Shown: positions 36,101-45,251 of the stretch, piece after piece
Layout: each line of letters opens with the position of its first letter
Position numbering within the stretch: the first letter of the stretch is position 1
Assembly: GCA_016703535.1 (NCBI GenBank)
Contig: JADJBV010000002.1
Location: forward strand, 434,001 to 498,000
Direction of reading: 5' to 3'
DNA: 64,000 nt
From: Deltaproteobacteria bacterium
Lineage (GTDB): Bacteria; Myxococcota; Kuafuiibacteriia; Kuafuiibacteriales; Kuafuiibacteriaceae
Program-made: the position numbers and the translations under genes
Notes under the pieces: model-generated
The model's database searches: none
The model's input: only the letters and a program-made list of their open reading frames with translations
What the model was told of the DNA's origin: nothing

Positions 36101-39100
36101 GGGCATCATCCACAGCGATCGGGACTGTGTGGTGAGCGGAGAACCTTCGGCCTGTGAGCGGGTGATCGGCCGGCTCGGCAAAGACAGGGCCCGGCGCATC
36201 GACTACGACCTGTGGGTCCACGTCCCTGAGGCCCAAGGGGAACGAGATCGGTGGCTCGCCCTCCACAATCGAGAGACCTTTGCGCCGAAGGATCTGGTGG
36301 TCTACAGCAACGCCCACCACGGCCCCTACGAGGTCAGCCAGGCCTCCTGCCAAGTCGCGGTCAGCCAACAGGCCATCGAGCCGCTCGATCTGCGGCCGAC
36401 CATCCGGCGGGCCTACCAAGACGGAGTTCGCACCTTCATCGAGTTTGGCCCCCGGGGCGCGGTGTCGACCTGGATCCGCGAGATCTTGGGCGACGCCCCG
36501 GTCCTCGCCGTGGCCTTGGACGACGAAGGCGGCGGCCGGGCTCGCCTGTACGACGTGGTGGCCCAGCTGTGGTGCCACGGTGTGCAAGTCAACTTGCAGA
36601 ACCTGGGGAGCCCCGCTGAGGCCGTCCCCACCCTTAGGTTTCCTGCCCATCGAGGATCGATCGTGCTGCCGCCCCTCCCCAACTCGACCCACACTCCGCT
36701 CCTCGCCCCGGCTCAGCCTGCACCCCAGGTGATGGCGCCGGCGCCGACCTTGCCGCCGATCTTGGAGGTCCCCCCGCCGGCGGACGCGACCTCGAACGTC
36801 GCAACGAGCCTGCGAGCCGCCCCGGCGTCGATCGCGCCGGACCTCCGCAACGCCGCGCCCAGCGCCTCGGCCTCGGGGCCGTCGGACGCCCGCAACGGCG
36901 CCGCGCCCAGCGCCTCGGGGCCGTCGGACGCCCGCAACGGCGCCCCGGCCTCGGCCGGGCACTCCTCGTTGGGATCGTCGCCGGCCGCCGTCCACCCGGA
37001 GTCGACCCCGGTCGCGACCGCCCACGGGACCAACGGTCACGGGTCGGGCCCCGCGGATCATGCCCCTCGTGCTTTTGGCGCGAAGGCTGCGGTCGCTCCG
37101 ACCTCGGCCCGCACCATGATTGCGTTGGCCCACCAGGCCTTCCTCGAGTCCCAGAGTGAGGCCCACCAGCACTTCTTGAGTGAACGGCAGCGGGCCTTGG
37201 CGTTGTTGCAGCGGAGTGCTGCCGGGCCGAGCGCAGCCCCCTGGACCGCTCCGGTCTCCGCCTCTGCTCCGAGGGTCGAGGCCAGGAGCCCGAGCGCCTC
37301 TGCACCGTCGGTTCCCAGCGCAAGCCCACTTGCACCCTCCGTCCTCACCAAGGGTCCGTCCGCGCCGCCGGCCCCGGCTTCGACCCCCGCACTGGCCCCG
37401 GTCCCTCGGGCCGTGCCCGCACCTGAAGTGCAAGTTGTCTTGCACTCGGGCCCCCCGGCCTACGATCGCCGGGCCCTCCAGATCCACGCCGGCGGCAAGA
37501 TCTCCGAGATCTTCGGGCCGCTGTTCAAGGAACAGGACGCCTTCCCGCGCCAGGTCCGCATGCCGGAGCCGCCGCTGCTCTTGGCCGATCGGGTGATGCG
37601 CCTGGACGCCGAGGCGGGTTCGATGGGGAAGGGCACCATCGTCACTCAGACCGACGTGAAGTGGGGCGAACTTTATCTTCACGAAGGACGGATGAGCCCG
37701 GGCCTGATGATCGAGGCCGGCCAGGCCGACCTGATGTTGATCTCCTACTTGGGGATCGATCGCTACAACCGGGGCGAACGGGTCTACCGCCTCCTCGGCT
37801 GCGAACTCACCTACCACGGCGACGCTCCGACTCCGGGCGAGACCTTGGAGTACCAGATCCACGTCGACGGCCACGCCCAACAGGGCGACATCCGGCTCTT
37901 CTTCTTCCACTACGACTGCACCGTAAACGGACAGAAGCGCCTGAGCGTGCGTCAAGGTCAGGCGGGCTTCTTCAGCGATCAAGAGTTGGCCGAGTCGGCC
38001 GGCGTCTTGTGGAGCCCCGAGACTCAAGAGATCGTCAAAGAACCTCGCCTCGATCCGCCCGCGATCCCCGGCGCACCTTCCGCCTATGATGAAGCCGCCC
38101 TCCAGGCCTTCGCCGAAGGCCGGGGCGCCGATTGTTTTGGCGAAGGCTTCGAGTACCTCCGCACCCACGTCCGCACTCCCCGGATCCCGACCGGAGATCT
38201 GTTGCTCCTCGATCGGGTGACGCGCCTCGATCCAAAGGGTGGGCCCTGGAAACGCGGTTACCTCGAGGCCGAGCTCGACATCCAACCCGACGACTGGTTC
38301 TTCGCCGGTCACTTCAAGGGTGACCCGTGTATGCCGGGCACCTTGATGTTCGACGGCTGCATCCAGGCCATGTCCTTTTACCTCTCGGCCCTGGGCTTCA
38401 CCGTGGCCCGAGACGGTCACCGCTTCCAACCTGTGCCCGGCCACGCCGTGCCGCTGCGTTGCCGAGGCCAGGTCACGCCCAAGTCTCAAAAGCTTCGCTA
38501 CGAGATCTTCGTGGAGGAGCTGGAGGCCGGGCCCGAACCGACCTTGTGGGCCGACGTGCTCTGCACCGTCGACGGCCTAAAGGCCTTCCACGCCCGTCGT
38601 TTGGGCATCCGCTTGGTGCCGGACTGGCCGTTGACCAGCCGCCCTCAACTTTTGGCCGACTACCAAGAGCCCGAGCCCATCGCCAAGGTCGGTGACTTCG
38701 AGCTCGGTTATCCGTCTCTGCTCGCCTGCGCGTGGGGCCGGCCGAGCGAAGCCTTCGGCGAGATGTACAAGGTCTTCGACGGCACCCGCCGCGTGGCGCG
38801 ATTGCCGGGGCCGCCCTATCACTTCATGAGCCGGGTCCGAAAGGTCGACGGCCCGATCGGGGTGATGAAGGCTGGGGCCAAGGTCGAGATCGCCTACGAC
38901 ATCCCGAAGGACGTTTGGTACTTCGACGCCAACGGCGCTCGGGTCATGCCCTTTGCGGTGTTGCTCGAGGCCGCGCTCCAGCCCTGCGGGTGGTTGGCCA
39001 GCTACGTGGGTTCGGCTCTGACCGCCGACGAAGACCTCTCCTTCCGCAACCTGGATGGCACCGGCAAGTTGTTGGTCGATCTGGTCCCAGACAGCGGCAC

Positions 39101-41777
39101 CTTCGTGACCAAGGTGGCCCTGACCAACGTCAGCAAAAACGGCAGCACCATCATCGAGAGTTTTGCGGTCGAGTGTTTTGTCGGCGAGACCAAGATCTAC
39201 GAGCTGAACACCGTCTTTGGATTTTTCCCCAAGGCGGCCCTCGAGAACCAAGTGGGTCTGCCCACCACCGACGAAGAACGGCAGCGGCTCCACGAACCTT
39301 CGACCTTCCACGTCGAGCTCACCGCCCGCCCGTCGCGCTACTGCGCCGGCCCGGCCCGTTTGGCCGACGAACGGCTGTTGATGCTCGATCGGGTCACCGG
39401 TTATTGGCCCGAAGGTGGGCCCAAGGGCCTGGGCCGGCTGCGCGCCGAAAAAGACGTGGACGCCGACGAGTGGTTCTTCAAGGCCCACTTCTTCCAAGAT
39501 CCGGTGCAGCCTGGCTCCTTGGGCATCGAGGCCATGATCCAGCTGCTCCAGTTCTACATGCTGGAGCGGGGCATGGACGCGGGCATCGAAGCGCCGCGGT
39601 TTCAGTCACTGGAGCTCGGCCGGCCCATGACCTGGAAGTACCGGGGCCAGGTGGTGCCGAAGAACAAGGTGATCTCCACGACCCTGGATGTGGTCGAGGT
39701 GGGCCAGGACGCGCTGGGCCCCTACGCGGTGGCGACCGCGTCTTTGTGGGTCGACGGCAAGCGGATCTACGAAGCCAAAAACCTAGGCATGCGGATCGTC
39801 TCGGATCCCGGGGCCGGGAGCAAAACCGTGACCCGGACTTTGGATCCGGCGGCCGAACCTTGGATCCAAGATCACTGCCCGACCTTCACCGTGCCGGCCC
39901 TGCCCATGACCGGGGTGTTGGAGCGGCTGGCGGCCATCGAACCGCAAGATAGGTTGCAGCTCGCGGACGTGCGCCTCCTCCGCTGGATCACCGTGGAGAA
40001 GCCCATCACCATGGTCACCCGCCGGGAGGCCGAGCGGGTGGTGTTGGCCGTCGACGGCCAAGACGTGGCCAGCGCCCAGCTCACCCGAGATCCCGGGCCT
40101 CGGCCGGCCCCGCTGCCGGCGTTGGACGCGCCGCTCCAACCTTCACCGTACGAAAGCGCCGCCTTGTTCCACGGCCCCAGCTTTCAGCGCTTGAAGGTGC
40201 TGCGCCGCAACGAGCAGGGGGCCTCGGCGATCTTGGACGCCTCCGGCGGAGTGCAAGGTGGCTTGCACTTGGTCCTCCTCGACGCCGCCACCCACCCGAT
40301 CGATCACGAGGGGGACACCAAGGTCTATTACCCGGCCCAGGTCCGTCGTTACGCCCAGTGGGAAGGTCTGCCGACCGCGGGTGAGGTCCGTTGTGAGGTC
40401 CGCTCCTCTGCGCCCAACGGCCCAACTCGCACCCACCACATCCAGCTGATCTTCGCCGATCGGGTCCTCGCCGAGATGGAGCTGGTCGAGGCCGGTTTCC
40501 CCAAAGGTCGGCTCGGTCAACATGCGCCTCTGGCCCGCCGCGACTTCCTGTTGGGCCGCTCCAACACGGGGGTGGCCCTCAGCCGCGAGGACGGTCCGGT
40601 GACGGTGTTGTCGGCGGCCGAGGTGAAGGGCACCGACTGGCTCCCCGGCACCGTGGCCCGGATCTACGGCACCACCGATCCCACGGAGATCGCGGTCAAA
40701 GAACACTGGGCCCGTCACACCGGCCTTCACCCGCGGCACCTGCCCCAGGCCTTGCCCCTTACCCGCTTCCCGCTCCGGGTCACGCCCGGCGCCGAAGTGA
40801 AGGTGCAACACGACACACCGCCGACCTTGGACCTGTCTTCGGTTCGGAGCTTCTGGCGCGAGTGGTTCGGGCGAGGCCCTTGGCCGATCGAAGATCTGTA
40901 CTACGGCTTGATCGAACGTTTTGTGGAGAAGGTGGTGATCGCCGATCCGCTGGCCTTCGAGGCGATCAAGGGCAAAAGTGTGCTCTACCTGGCCAACCAC
41001 CAAGTGGCGATCGAGTCGCTCTTGTTTTCGGTGTTGGCCTCGGCGGTGCAGGGCCGGGTGACGGTGACCTTGGCCAAGATCGAACACCAGACCACCTGGG
41101 TTGGTGAGCTGATCCGCCGGAGCTTCAGTTATCCTCAGATCCGAGATCCAGGGGTCATCGAGTTCTTCGACCGCTCCGATCAAGGCAGCTTGCCCGAGGT
41201 GATCGCCGGCCTGCGCTCGCGGCTGGCCGAACGTTCCTTGATGGTCCACGTGGAGGGCACCCGTTCTCTTCAATGTAAGGACCCCGTTCGCAAGATGAGC
41301 GGCGCCTTCATCGACCTCGCCTTGGCCACCCAAACACCGATCGTCCCGGTCCGCTTCGTGGGTGCCCTGCCGGTGGAGCCGCTGAGTGAACGCCTGGAGC
41401 GGCCGGTGGGGGCGGGCCGTCAGTCGATCTGGCTCGGCGCGCCGCTGTATCCGCAAGACCTCGCCGGCGTACCCTACGGCGAACGAAAGGCCCGGGTGAT
41501 CAACGCGATCAACGCCCTGGGGCCGAGGAATCAAGACGAGGTGCCCAACCCTCCCAACCCGAAGTTGGCCGAACGCATCACCCAAGTGGGGGCTCAACTC
41601 GGCGTCGATCCCGATCGGGCTGCTTTGGCCTCGGTGTTCCTAGACGACCCGCCCAGCACCCCTGAGTCGAGCGCCATCCGGGCGGCCCTGTTGGGACAAG
41701 AGATCCCAGCCGGCCCCAGCGCCGAGTGGGCCCAGGCCTTGGTGGCTTGGTTGCGGGGCGGCCCGGCCTCCCTCTGA
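33133..41777 (+). CDS. pfa3: PUFA synthase subunit KS-CLF-AT-DH-AGPAT, with apparent frameshift near 33354
   Basis: About 2880 residues (PfaC-like). The start is GTG at 33133, three bases after pfa2: SQTPIAIVGRACLLPG is a proper ketosynthase start. Near 33354-33356 the frame must change by one missing C to reach GLDPQVAWLFHTAQ and everything downstream. Domains by DNA position: KS (33.1-34.4 kb, DAACASSLYA at 33618), chain-length factor with the active Cys replaced (SAEERSGL, 34.88 kb), acyltransferase (35.7-36.5 kb, GYSSGES), Ala/Pro linker, four FabA-like hot-dog segments (37.5-39.8 kb, with FAGHFKGD at 38.30 kb and KAHFFQDP at 39.48 kb), a PKS-type DH-like segment (39.9-40.5 kb) and a C-terminal acylglycerolphosphate acyltransferase (40.9-41.5 kb, NHQVAIES and VEGTRS). 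The last domain fits direct transfer of the PUFA to lipids. Eight palindromes lie inside. Confidence 0.88.
34520..34548. repeat. Two adjacent copies of the GCAAG-N4-CTTGC palindrome
   Basis: GCAAG-TGGA-CTTGC at 34520-34533 and GCAAG-CTGG-CTTGC at 34535-34548, separated by one base. They lie inside the chain-length-factor region of pfa3 and are read as VQVDLPQAGLR. Confidence 0.9.
36870..36945 (+). repeat. Short in-frame tandem repeat in the Pfa3 linker
   Basis: A 42-base unit starts at 36870 and 36912 and encodes SGPSDARNGA twice. It lies in the Ala/Pro/Ser-rich linker between the acyltransferase and the dehydratase segments of pfa3, where length changes are likely tolerated. Confidence 0.7.
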
Positions 41778-41821
41778 TCACGCCGTGATGGATGGGGCCG
41801 CGCGCCGACGAACGCCGCGCC

Positions 41822-41850
41822 TTGCTGCCAGGCCAGAACTAAGGGATTGT
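41822..41850 (+). promoter_or_regulatory. Candidate promoter of the peroxiredoxin gene
   Basis: TTGCTG (41822-41827), a 17-base spacer and GATTGT (41845-41850) end 9 bases before the ATG at 41860, matching the short-leader geometry seen at other first genes. The -10 box is weak. Confidence 0.3.
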
Positions 41851-41859
41851 GCCGGTCCC

Positions 41860-42384
41860 ATGTTGCTTCTCGAGACCCAAGACGAGCTCCCCTTCGACCT
41901 GAACAAGGTGGTCCCCAGCCACAAAGCGACGGTGTTGGTCGCGTTCCGTGGACCCTGGTGCCCGTATTGCCGAGCCTACTGGGACGATCTCGCGGATCTG
42001 GCCGTCGACTTTCAAAAGTTGGGCGCGGTGGTCTACGGCATCTCGGCGGACAAGCCCAAAGCCCTCCGTCGCTTCAAGCGGAAGCGGGCCCTGCCGTTCA
42101 CCTTCGTCAGCGATCCGAGGTTGAAGTCCCACGACGTGCTGGAGATCCGGCGCGAAAAAAACCACCCGATGTCGGCCGAATACAAGAAGGGCGCCTTCCT
42201 GCAGCCGGCGATCTTCGTTTGGACCCCGGACGGCAAACTCCGCTACCACTGGAGCCAAGACGCCGCGGGCTTCGAAAACGTGTTCGGGATGGCCAACCGC
42301 CCCAAGCCGAGCAAGGTGCTGGCCAAGGTCCAAGAGGCGTTGGCCGAAGCCGAAGCCGCCCCGACCACGGCGAGAGTAGGCTGA
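41860..42384 (+). CDS. Peroxiredoxin-like (AhpC/TSA) protein
   Basis: About 174 residues in the thioredoxin-fold peroxiredoxin family, which reduces peroxides in the cytoplasm. The active region is VAFRGPWCPYCRAYWDDL, with a CxxC arrangement typical of the AhpC/TSA-like group, followed by VVYGISADKPKALRRFK and FTFVSDP. The frame is open 25 codons upstream, but the ATG used here starts the fold and has a promoter-like sequence just before it. Lying directly behind the PUFA synthase genes, it could protect oxidation-prone polyunsaturated products; that is inference. It is convergent with the PIN-domain gene. Confidence 0.8.
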   Translation: MLLLETQDELPFDLNKVVPSHKATVLVAFRGPWCPYCRAYWDDLADLAVDFQKLGAVVYGISADKPKALRRFKRKRALPFTFVSDPRLKSHDVLEIRREKNHPMSAEYKKGAFLQPAIFVWTPDGKLRYHWSQDAAGFENVFGMANRPKPSKVLAKVQEALAEAEAAPTTARVG

Positions 42385-42430
42385 CAGCGCTCTTGCGCCC
42401 GGCGTCGCGATGGCACGCCCGATTCGGAGG

Positions 42431-43083
42431 CTACGTGCTCAGAGAGAAGGTCGCCTTCCACCGCCCGACGGCCGTGGGGAGATCGAAGTCCTGGTCGTAG
42501 ACGATGCGAGAGTCTTGGAGCAGGTCGCTCGGCACTGCCTCACCAAAGAATCTAGAGTCCGTGGAGAACAAGATCGTGGGCCGCTCGTCGTGATGAGACC
42601 GTCGGTCGTGAACGATGGACGCCAGGATCGCCAGGTCGGCCATGTCCTTTCCGCCCACCTTCTTCAAGCGTGGCCGTAGCTTCTCCATGATCTCCAGGTG
42701 CTCGTGATCGAACGCCAGGACCTTGACGTTTCCCGCGGCGATGGTTTGATCTATGGCTCTCATTGCGTCGCGTTGGACATATTTTCCGAGCACGTCTTCA
42801 CCTGCTGCATCGAAGATGGGCTGCAGCTGCGTCTGTCCATTTTGGATGGCGGTGTACAGGGCATCCTTGAATTCCGTGACGACCTTGTTCAACTCAGTGC
42901 TCTTGCGCGTGATCCGATGTGGGGCTTCGATCCGAGCGGCGAAGGGAAGACGGATCTCGCACCCTCCTCTTTTGTCTCAAGCAAGACGCGATTTGCTCGC
43001 CCGAACCACTGATCGTGAGGGAATGCCAGCGCGACGAGCCAGTTGGTCTCGACGTATGCGATCGGTACCAACTCAGCTGGCAT
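42431..43083 (-). pseudogene. PIN-domain protein with frameshift
   Basis: A PIN-like nuclease of about 217 residues that reads in two frames. The N-terminal part starts at ATG 43083 (PAELVPIAYVETNWLVAL) and runs to KEEG near 42973; the rest (CEIRLPFAARIEAPHRI onwards, ending 42431) is one frame away. One base seems to be missing in the GGG run near 42970. The acidic residues expected for a PIN active site are visible: E in YVETN, D in KDMADLAIL and D in LFSTDSRFF. Its start overlaps the end of the 148-residue gene upstream by 11 bases, so the two form a unit reminiscent of toxin-antitoxin pairs. Either the toxin-like gene is broken or the base is a sequencing error. Confidence 0.7.
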
Positions 43084-43519
43084 CACGCTGCTCGACGCTG
43101 CTCTCTTCGAGGGCCGCGCCCGTGATGTGGCCAACGACATCCGGCACCATCTTGCCAACGGCCTCCGGAGGAAGAGCATGAAACCACGATTCACCTACAG
43201 CTTCGATCCATCGTCGCACTTGCGATTCGAAAGCCGGACCACTTTTGGGCGTGCCAAGGTGGGCATGCTTCAACAACGCTGCAGTCTCAAGCTTGTCCTG
43301 GAGGAATTGGTTGGTTCTGAACGCCATGCTGGATAGGGCGTCGCGAACCACGACCGTTTCGAGCGGGGTCATGAGCAAACCCACGCGGATGCTCGTGCGA
43401 AAGAGCTGTATGACAAATCCGTCCACCGCTTCGGGGCTCACCCCGTCGGCATCGGCCTGCACTCGAATGAGCAGGCCTTGCCTACCCGTTAGTGGATCGG
43501 CGCAGAAGATGTCCAACAC
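43073..43519 (-). CDS. Hypothetical partner of the PIN-domain gene
   Basis: A 148-residue soluble protein starting at GTG (LDIFCADPLTGRQGLLIRV). No known antitoxin fold is recognised. The region DALSSMAFRTNQFLQDKLE looks helical, and a second helix-rich stretch ends in AALEESSVEQRDAS. It is coupled to the PIN gene by overlap and comes first, as antitoxins often do, but is longer than typical antitoxins. A TTGCCG-18-TAACCT promoter lies 6 bases before the start. Confidence 0.55.
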   Translation of the reverse strand: MLDIFCADPLTGRQGLLIRVQADADGVSPEAVDGFVIQLFRTSIRVGLLMTPLETVVVRDALSSMAFRTNQFLQDKLETAALLKHAHLGTPKSGPAFESQVRRWIEAVGESWFHALPPEAVGKMVPDVVGHITGAALEESSVEQRDAS

Positions 43520-43525
43520 GCGGGT

Positions 43526-43555
43526 AGGTTACCGCCGCCGCCACCATTCCGGCAA
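43526..43555 (-). promoter_or_regulatory. Candidate promoter of the PIN operon, leaderless type
   Basis: On the minus strand TTGCCG (43555-43550), an 18-base spacer and TAACCT (43531-43526) end 6 bases before the GTG at 43519. Confidence 0.45.
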
Positions 43556-43598
43556 ACGGCGAAGGGCCCTTTCGACTACGTCTCAGCATGCCCCTTGC

Positions 43599-43955
43599 TT
43601 AGCTCTTGTACGGGTAGAGCATGCTGATCACGTCGCCGGGGACTTTGGCCGCGTGATCGACGAACTTGGAGTAGGCCCGGACGCCGTTCTTCAACGCGTC
43701 GCGCATGGCGCCGTCCCGCTTCTTCTTCGACGACTTCTTGGAGTTGTTCTGCCAGCTCTCCACGCCGAGCAGGATCGCCTTGGCGACGCGGCGTTCGGCT
43801 TTGCTGAGGTCACGATCGAGTCGCTCGAAGGGCTTGGCCTCCTTGGAGACCTTCTTCTTCTTCGACTTGGTGGAGCGGGACGCGGGAGTCTCGACGGCCA
43901 CTTCGTTGGCGGCCGCGACGGGAGCTTGGGTGGAAGGCTTGGTTTCGATCGCCAC
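43599..43955 (-). CDS. Small Lys-rich conserved-looking protein
   Basis: A 118-residue protein starting at GTG. The first 45 residues are an Ala/Pro/Lys-rich tail with a KSKKKKVSK cluster; the rest is helical (RDLSKAERRVAKAILLGVE, KNGVRAYSKFVDHAAKVPG). It may be a nucleoid- or granule-associated basic protein, but no family is assigned. A near-consensus promoter (TTGACA) is directly upstream. It is divergent from the FAD enzyme gene, with only 36 bases between the starts. Confidence 0.6.
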   Translation of the reverse strand: MAIETKPSTQAPVAAANEVAVETPASRSTKSKKKKVSKEAKPFERLDRDLSKAERRVAKAILLGVESWQNNSKKSSKKKRDGAMRDALKNGVRAYSKFVDHAAKVPGDVISMLYPYKS

Positions 43956-43961
43956 GTTTAG

Positions 43962-43990
43962 GGTTTATGGGCGGGGCCGAGTGATGTCAA
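43962..43990 (-). promoter_or_regulatory. Promoter of the Lys-rich gene, leaderless type
   Basis: On the minus strand TTGACA (43990-43985), a 17-base spacer and TAAACC (43967-43962) end 6 bases before the GTG at 43955. It is the best match to the sigma70 consensus seen in the window and lies within the start region of the divergent FAD enzyme gene. Confidence 0.55.
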
Positions 43991-43991
43991 C

Positions 43992-45251
43992 ATGCCGGCC
44001 GTGACGCGCTGGAATCCTGAGCAAAGTCGGATCGGCATCGTCGGCGCGGGTCCGGCGGGGCTGGCGGCGGCTCGGGCTCTGCTGCGGGCCGGCTATCGAC
44101 ACGTGACGGTGTTCGAGGCGGGCCCGGATCCGGGTGGGAAGTGTGAGACCGGTGTGTTTGCGGGGCGCGCCTATGACCTGGGCGCGGTGTGCATCTTCGA
44201 GGGCTACACCCGGACCTTGGCCCTGGCCCAGGAGGTCGAACTTTCGCTTAAGGAGGCGCCCACTTACCTGCGCCCCGAAGGGGGAGGGCGCGAACTGCCG
44301 CTGCCGCCGACCGGTGCGGTCAAGGCTTGGGCCGAGCAGGTCCTTCAGAAGGTGCCGGCCCTCTTTGAAGGGCCCTTCGAGTCCTTCGAGGACGTGGTCC
44401 GACTCGGCCTGCACGAGCCCTACGGGGCCTGGGCCCAGCGTCTTGGCCTGGAGCCGATCCCGGCGCTCAGCCTCTACTTCTACCAGTCCACCGGTTATGG
44501 CTATCGGACCCAGCGGGTCCCGGCGATCTACTTCCTGCGGGCCCAGTTTACGTGCACCGGCCGGGTCTGGGTGGCGAAGGCCGGTTATCAGGAGTTGTGG
44601 CGTCGGCAGGCCCAAAGGTTGGTGCAGGCCGGCTTGCAACTTCGGACCCGGACCCCGGTGACCCGGGTGGTGCCGGGCCCGCCCCTTTGGGTTGAGACCG
44701 CCGCGGCCCCGCCGGTCGAGGTCGACGCCCTGATCTGGACCGGGGGCCCAAAAGAGGCGCTGGCCGCCCTGCCGCTGACGCCGGAGCAGGCCCAGGCCTT
44801 GGGCAACTTGGGCTACATCGACTACCGCACCTGGGTGATCGAAGGGGAGGGCCTGGCCGAGGCGCCCGGCCGCATCGTGATGGTCGAGCGCAACAATCGG
44901 CCCGAACACCTGGGCCACGTCGCGCTCTACGCCCAACCCCACGCCGACCGCCCCCTCGCGTTGGCTTGGCAATACACGACCTCTGACGACGATCTCGCCC
45001 ACGAGCGGGTCGCTTTGGCCGATGCCCAGGCGCTGGGGGCCGAAGATCCCGACATTCGGCTGCGTCGCCGCTGGTCCCACTTCTTCCCACACTTTTCCCC
45101 GGAGGCCTTCGAGCGGGGCGAGCCGGTCGCGCTGGAGCGCAGCCAAGGCACGGGTAACATATTCTTCGCGGGGGCCACCTTGGCGATGGAGTTGGTGGAG
45201 TCGGCGGTGGTGCACGCTGAGGGGGTCGTGGCGCGCCACTTCTCTCCTTGA
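43992..45251 (+). CDS. FAD-dependent oxidoreductase resembling fatty acid double-bond isomerase (PAI-like)
   Basis: A 419-residue flavoprotein of the amine-oxidase/phytoene desaturase-like fold. The FAD-binding GIVGAGPAGLAAARAL (about 14-29) is followed by FEAGPDPGGKCE and a YDLGAVCIFEG segment. Several further stretches recall the polyunsaturated fatty acid isomerase of Propionibacterium (Cutibacterium) acnes: TQRVPAIYFL, RPEHLGHVALY and a C-terminal FFPHFSPEAF followed by NIFFAGATLAMELVE. That enzyme moves double bonds of linoleate to give conjugated fatty acid using FAD without net redox. Here it is coupled to the FAAL-PKS gene by a 4-base overlap and lies 2.2 kb after the PUFA synthase, so a lipid substrate is plausible. 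Function is inferred from remembered family motifs. Confidence 0.7.
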   Translation: MPAVTRWNPEQSRIGIVGAGPAGLAAARALLRAGYRHVTVFEAGPDPGGKCETGVFAGRAYDLGAVCIFEGYTRTLALAQEVELSLKEAPTYLRPEGGGRELPLPPTGAVKAWAEQVLQKVPALFEGPFESFEDVVRLGLHEPYGAWAQRLGLEPIPALSLYFYQSTGYGYRTQRVPAIYFLRAQFTCTGRVWVAKAGYQELWRRQAQRLVQAGLQLRTRTPVTRVVPGPPLWVETAAAPPVEVDALIWTGGPKEALAALPLTPEQAQALGNLGYIDYRTWVIEGEGLAEAPGRIVMVERNNRPEHLGHVALYAQPHADRPLALAWQYTTSDDDLAHERVALADAQALGAEDPDIRLRRRWSHFFPHFSPEAFERGEPVALERSQGTGNIFFAGATLAMELVESAVVHAEGVVARHFSP

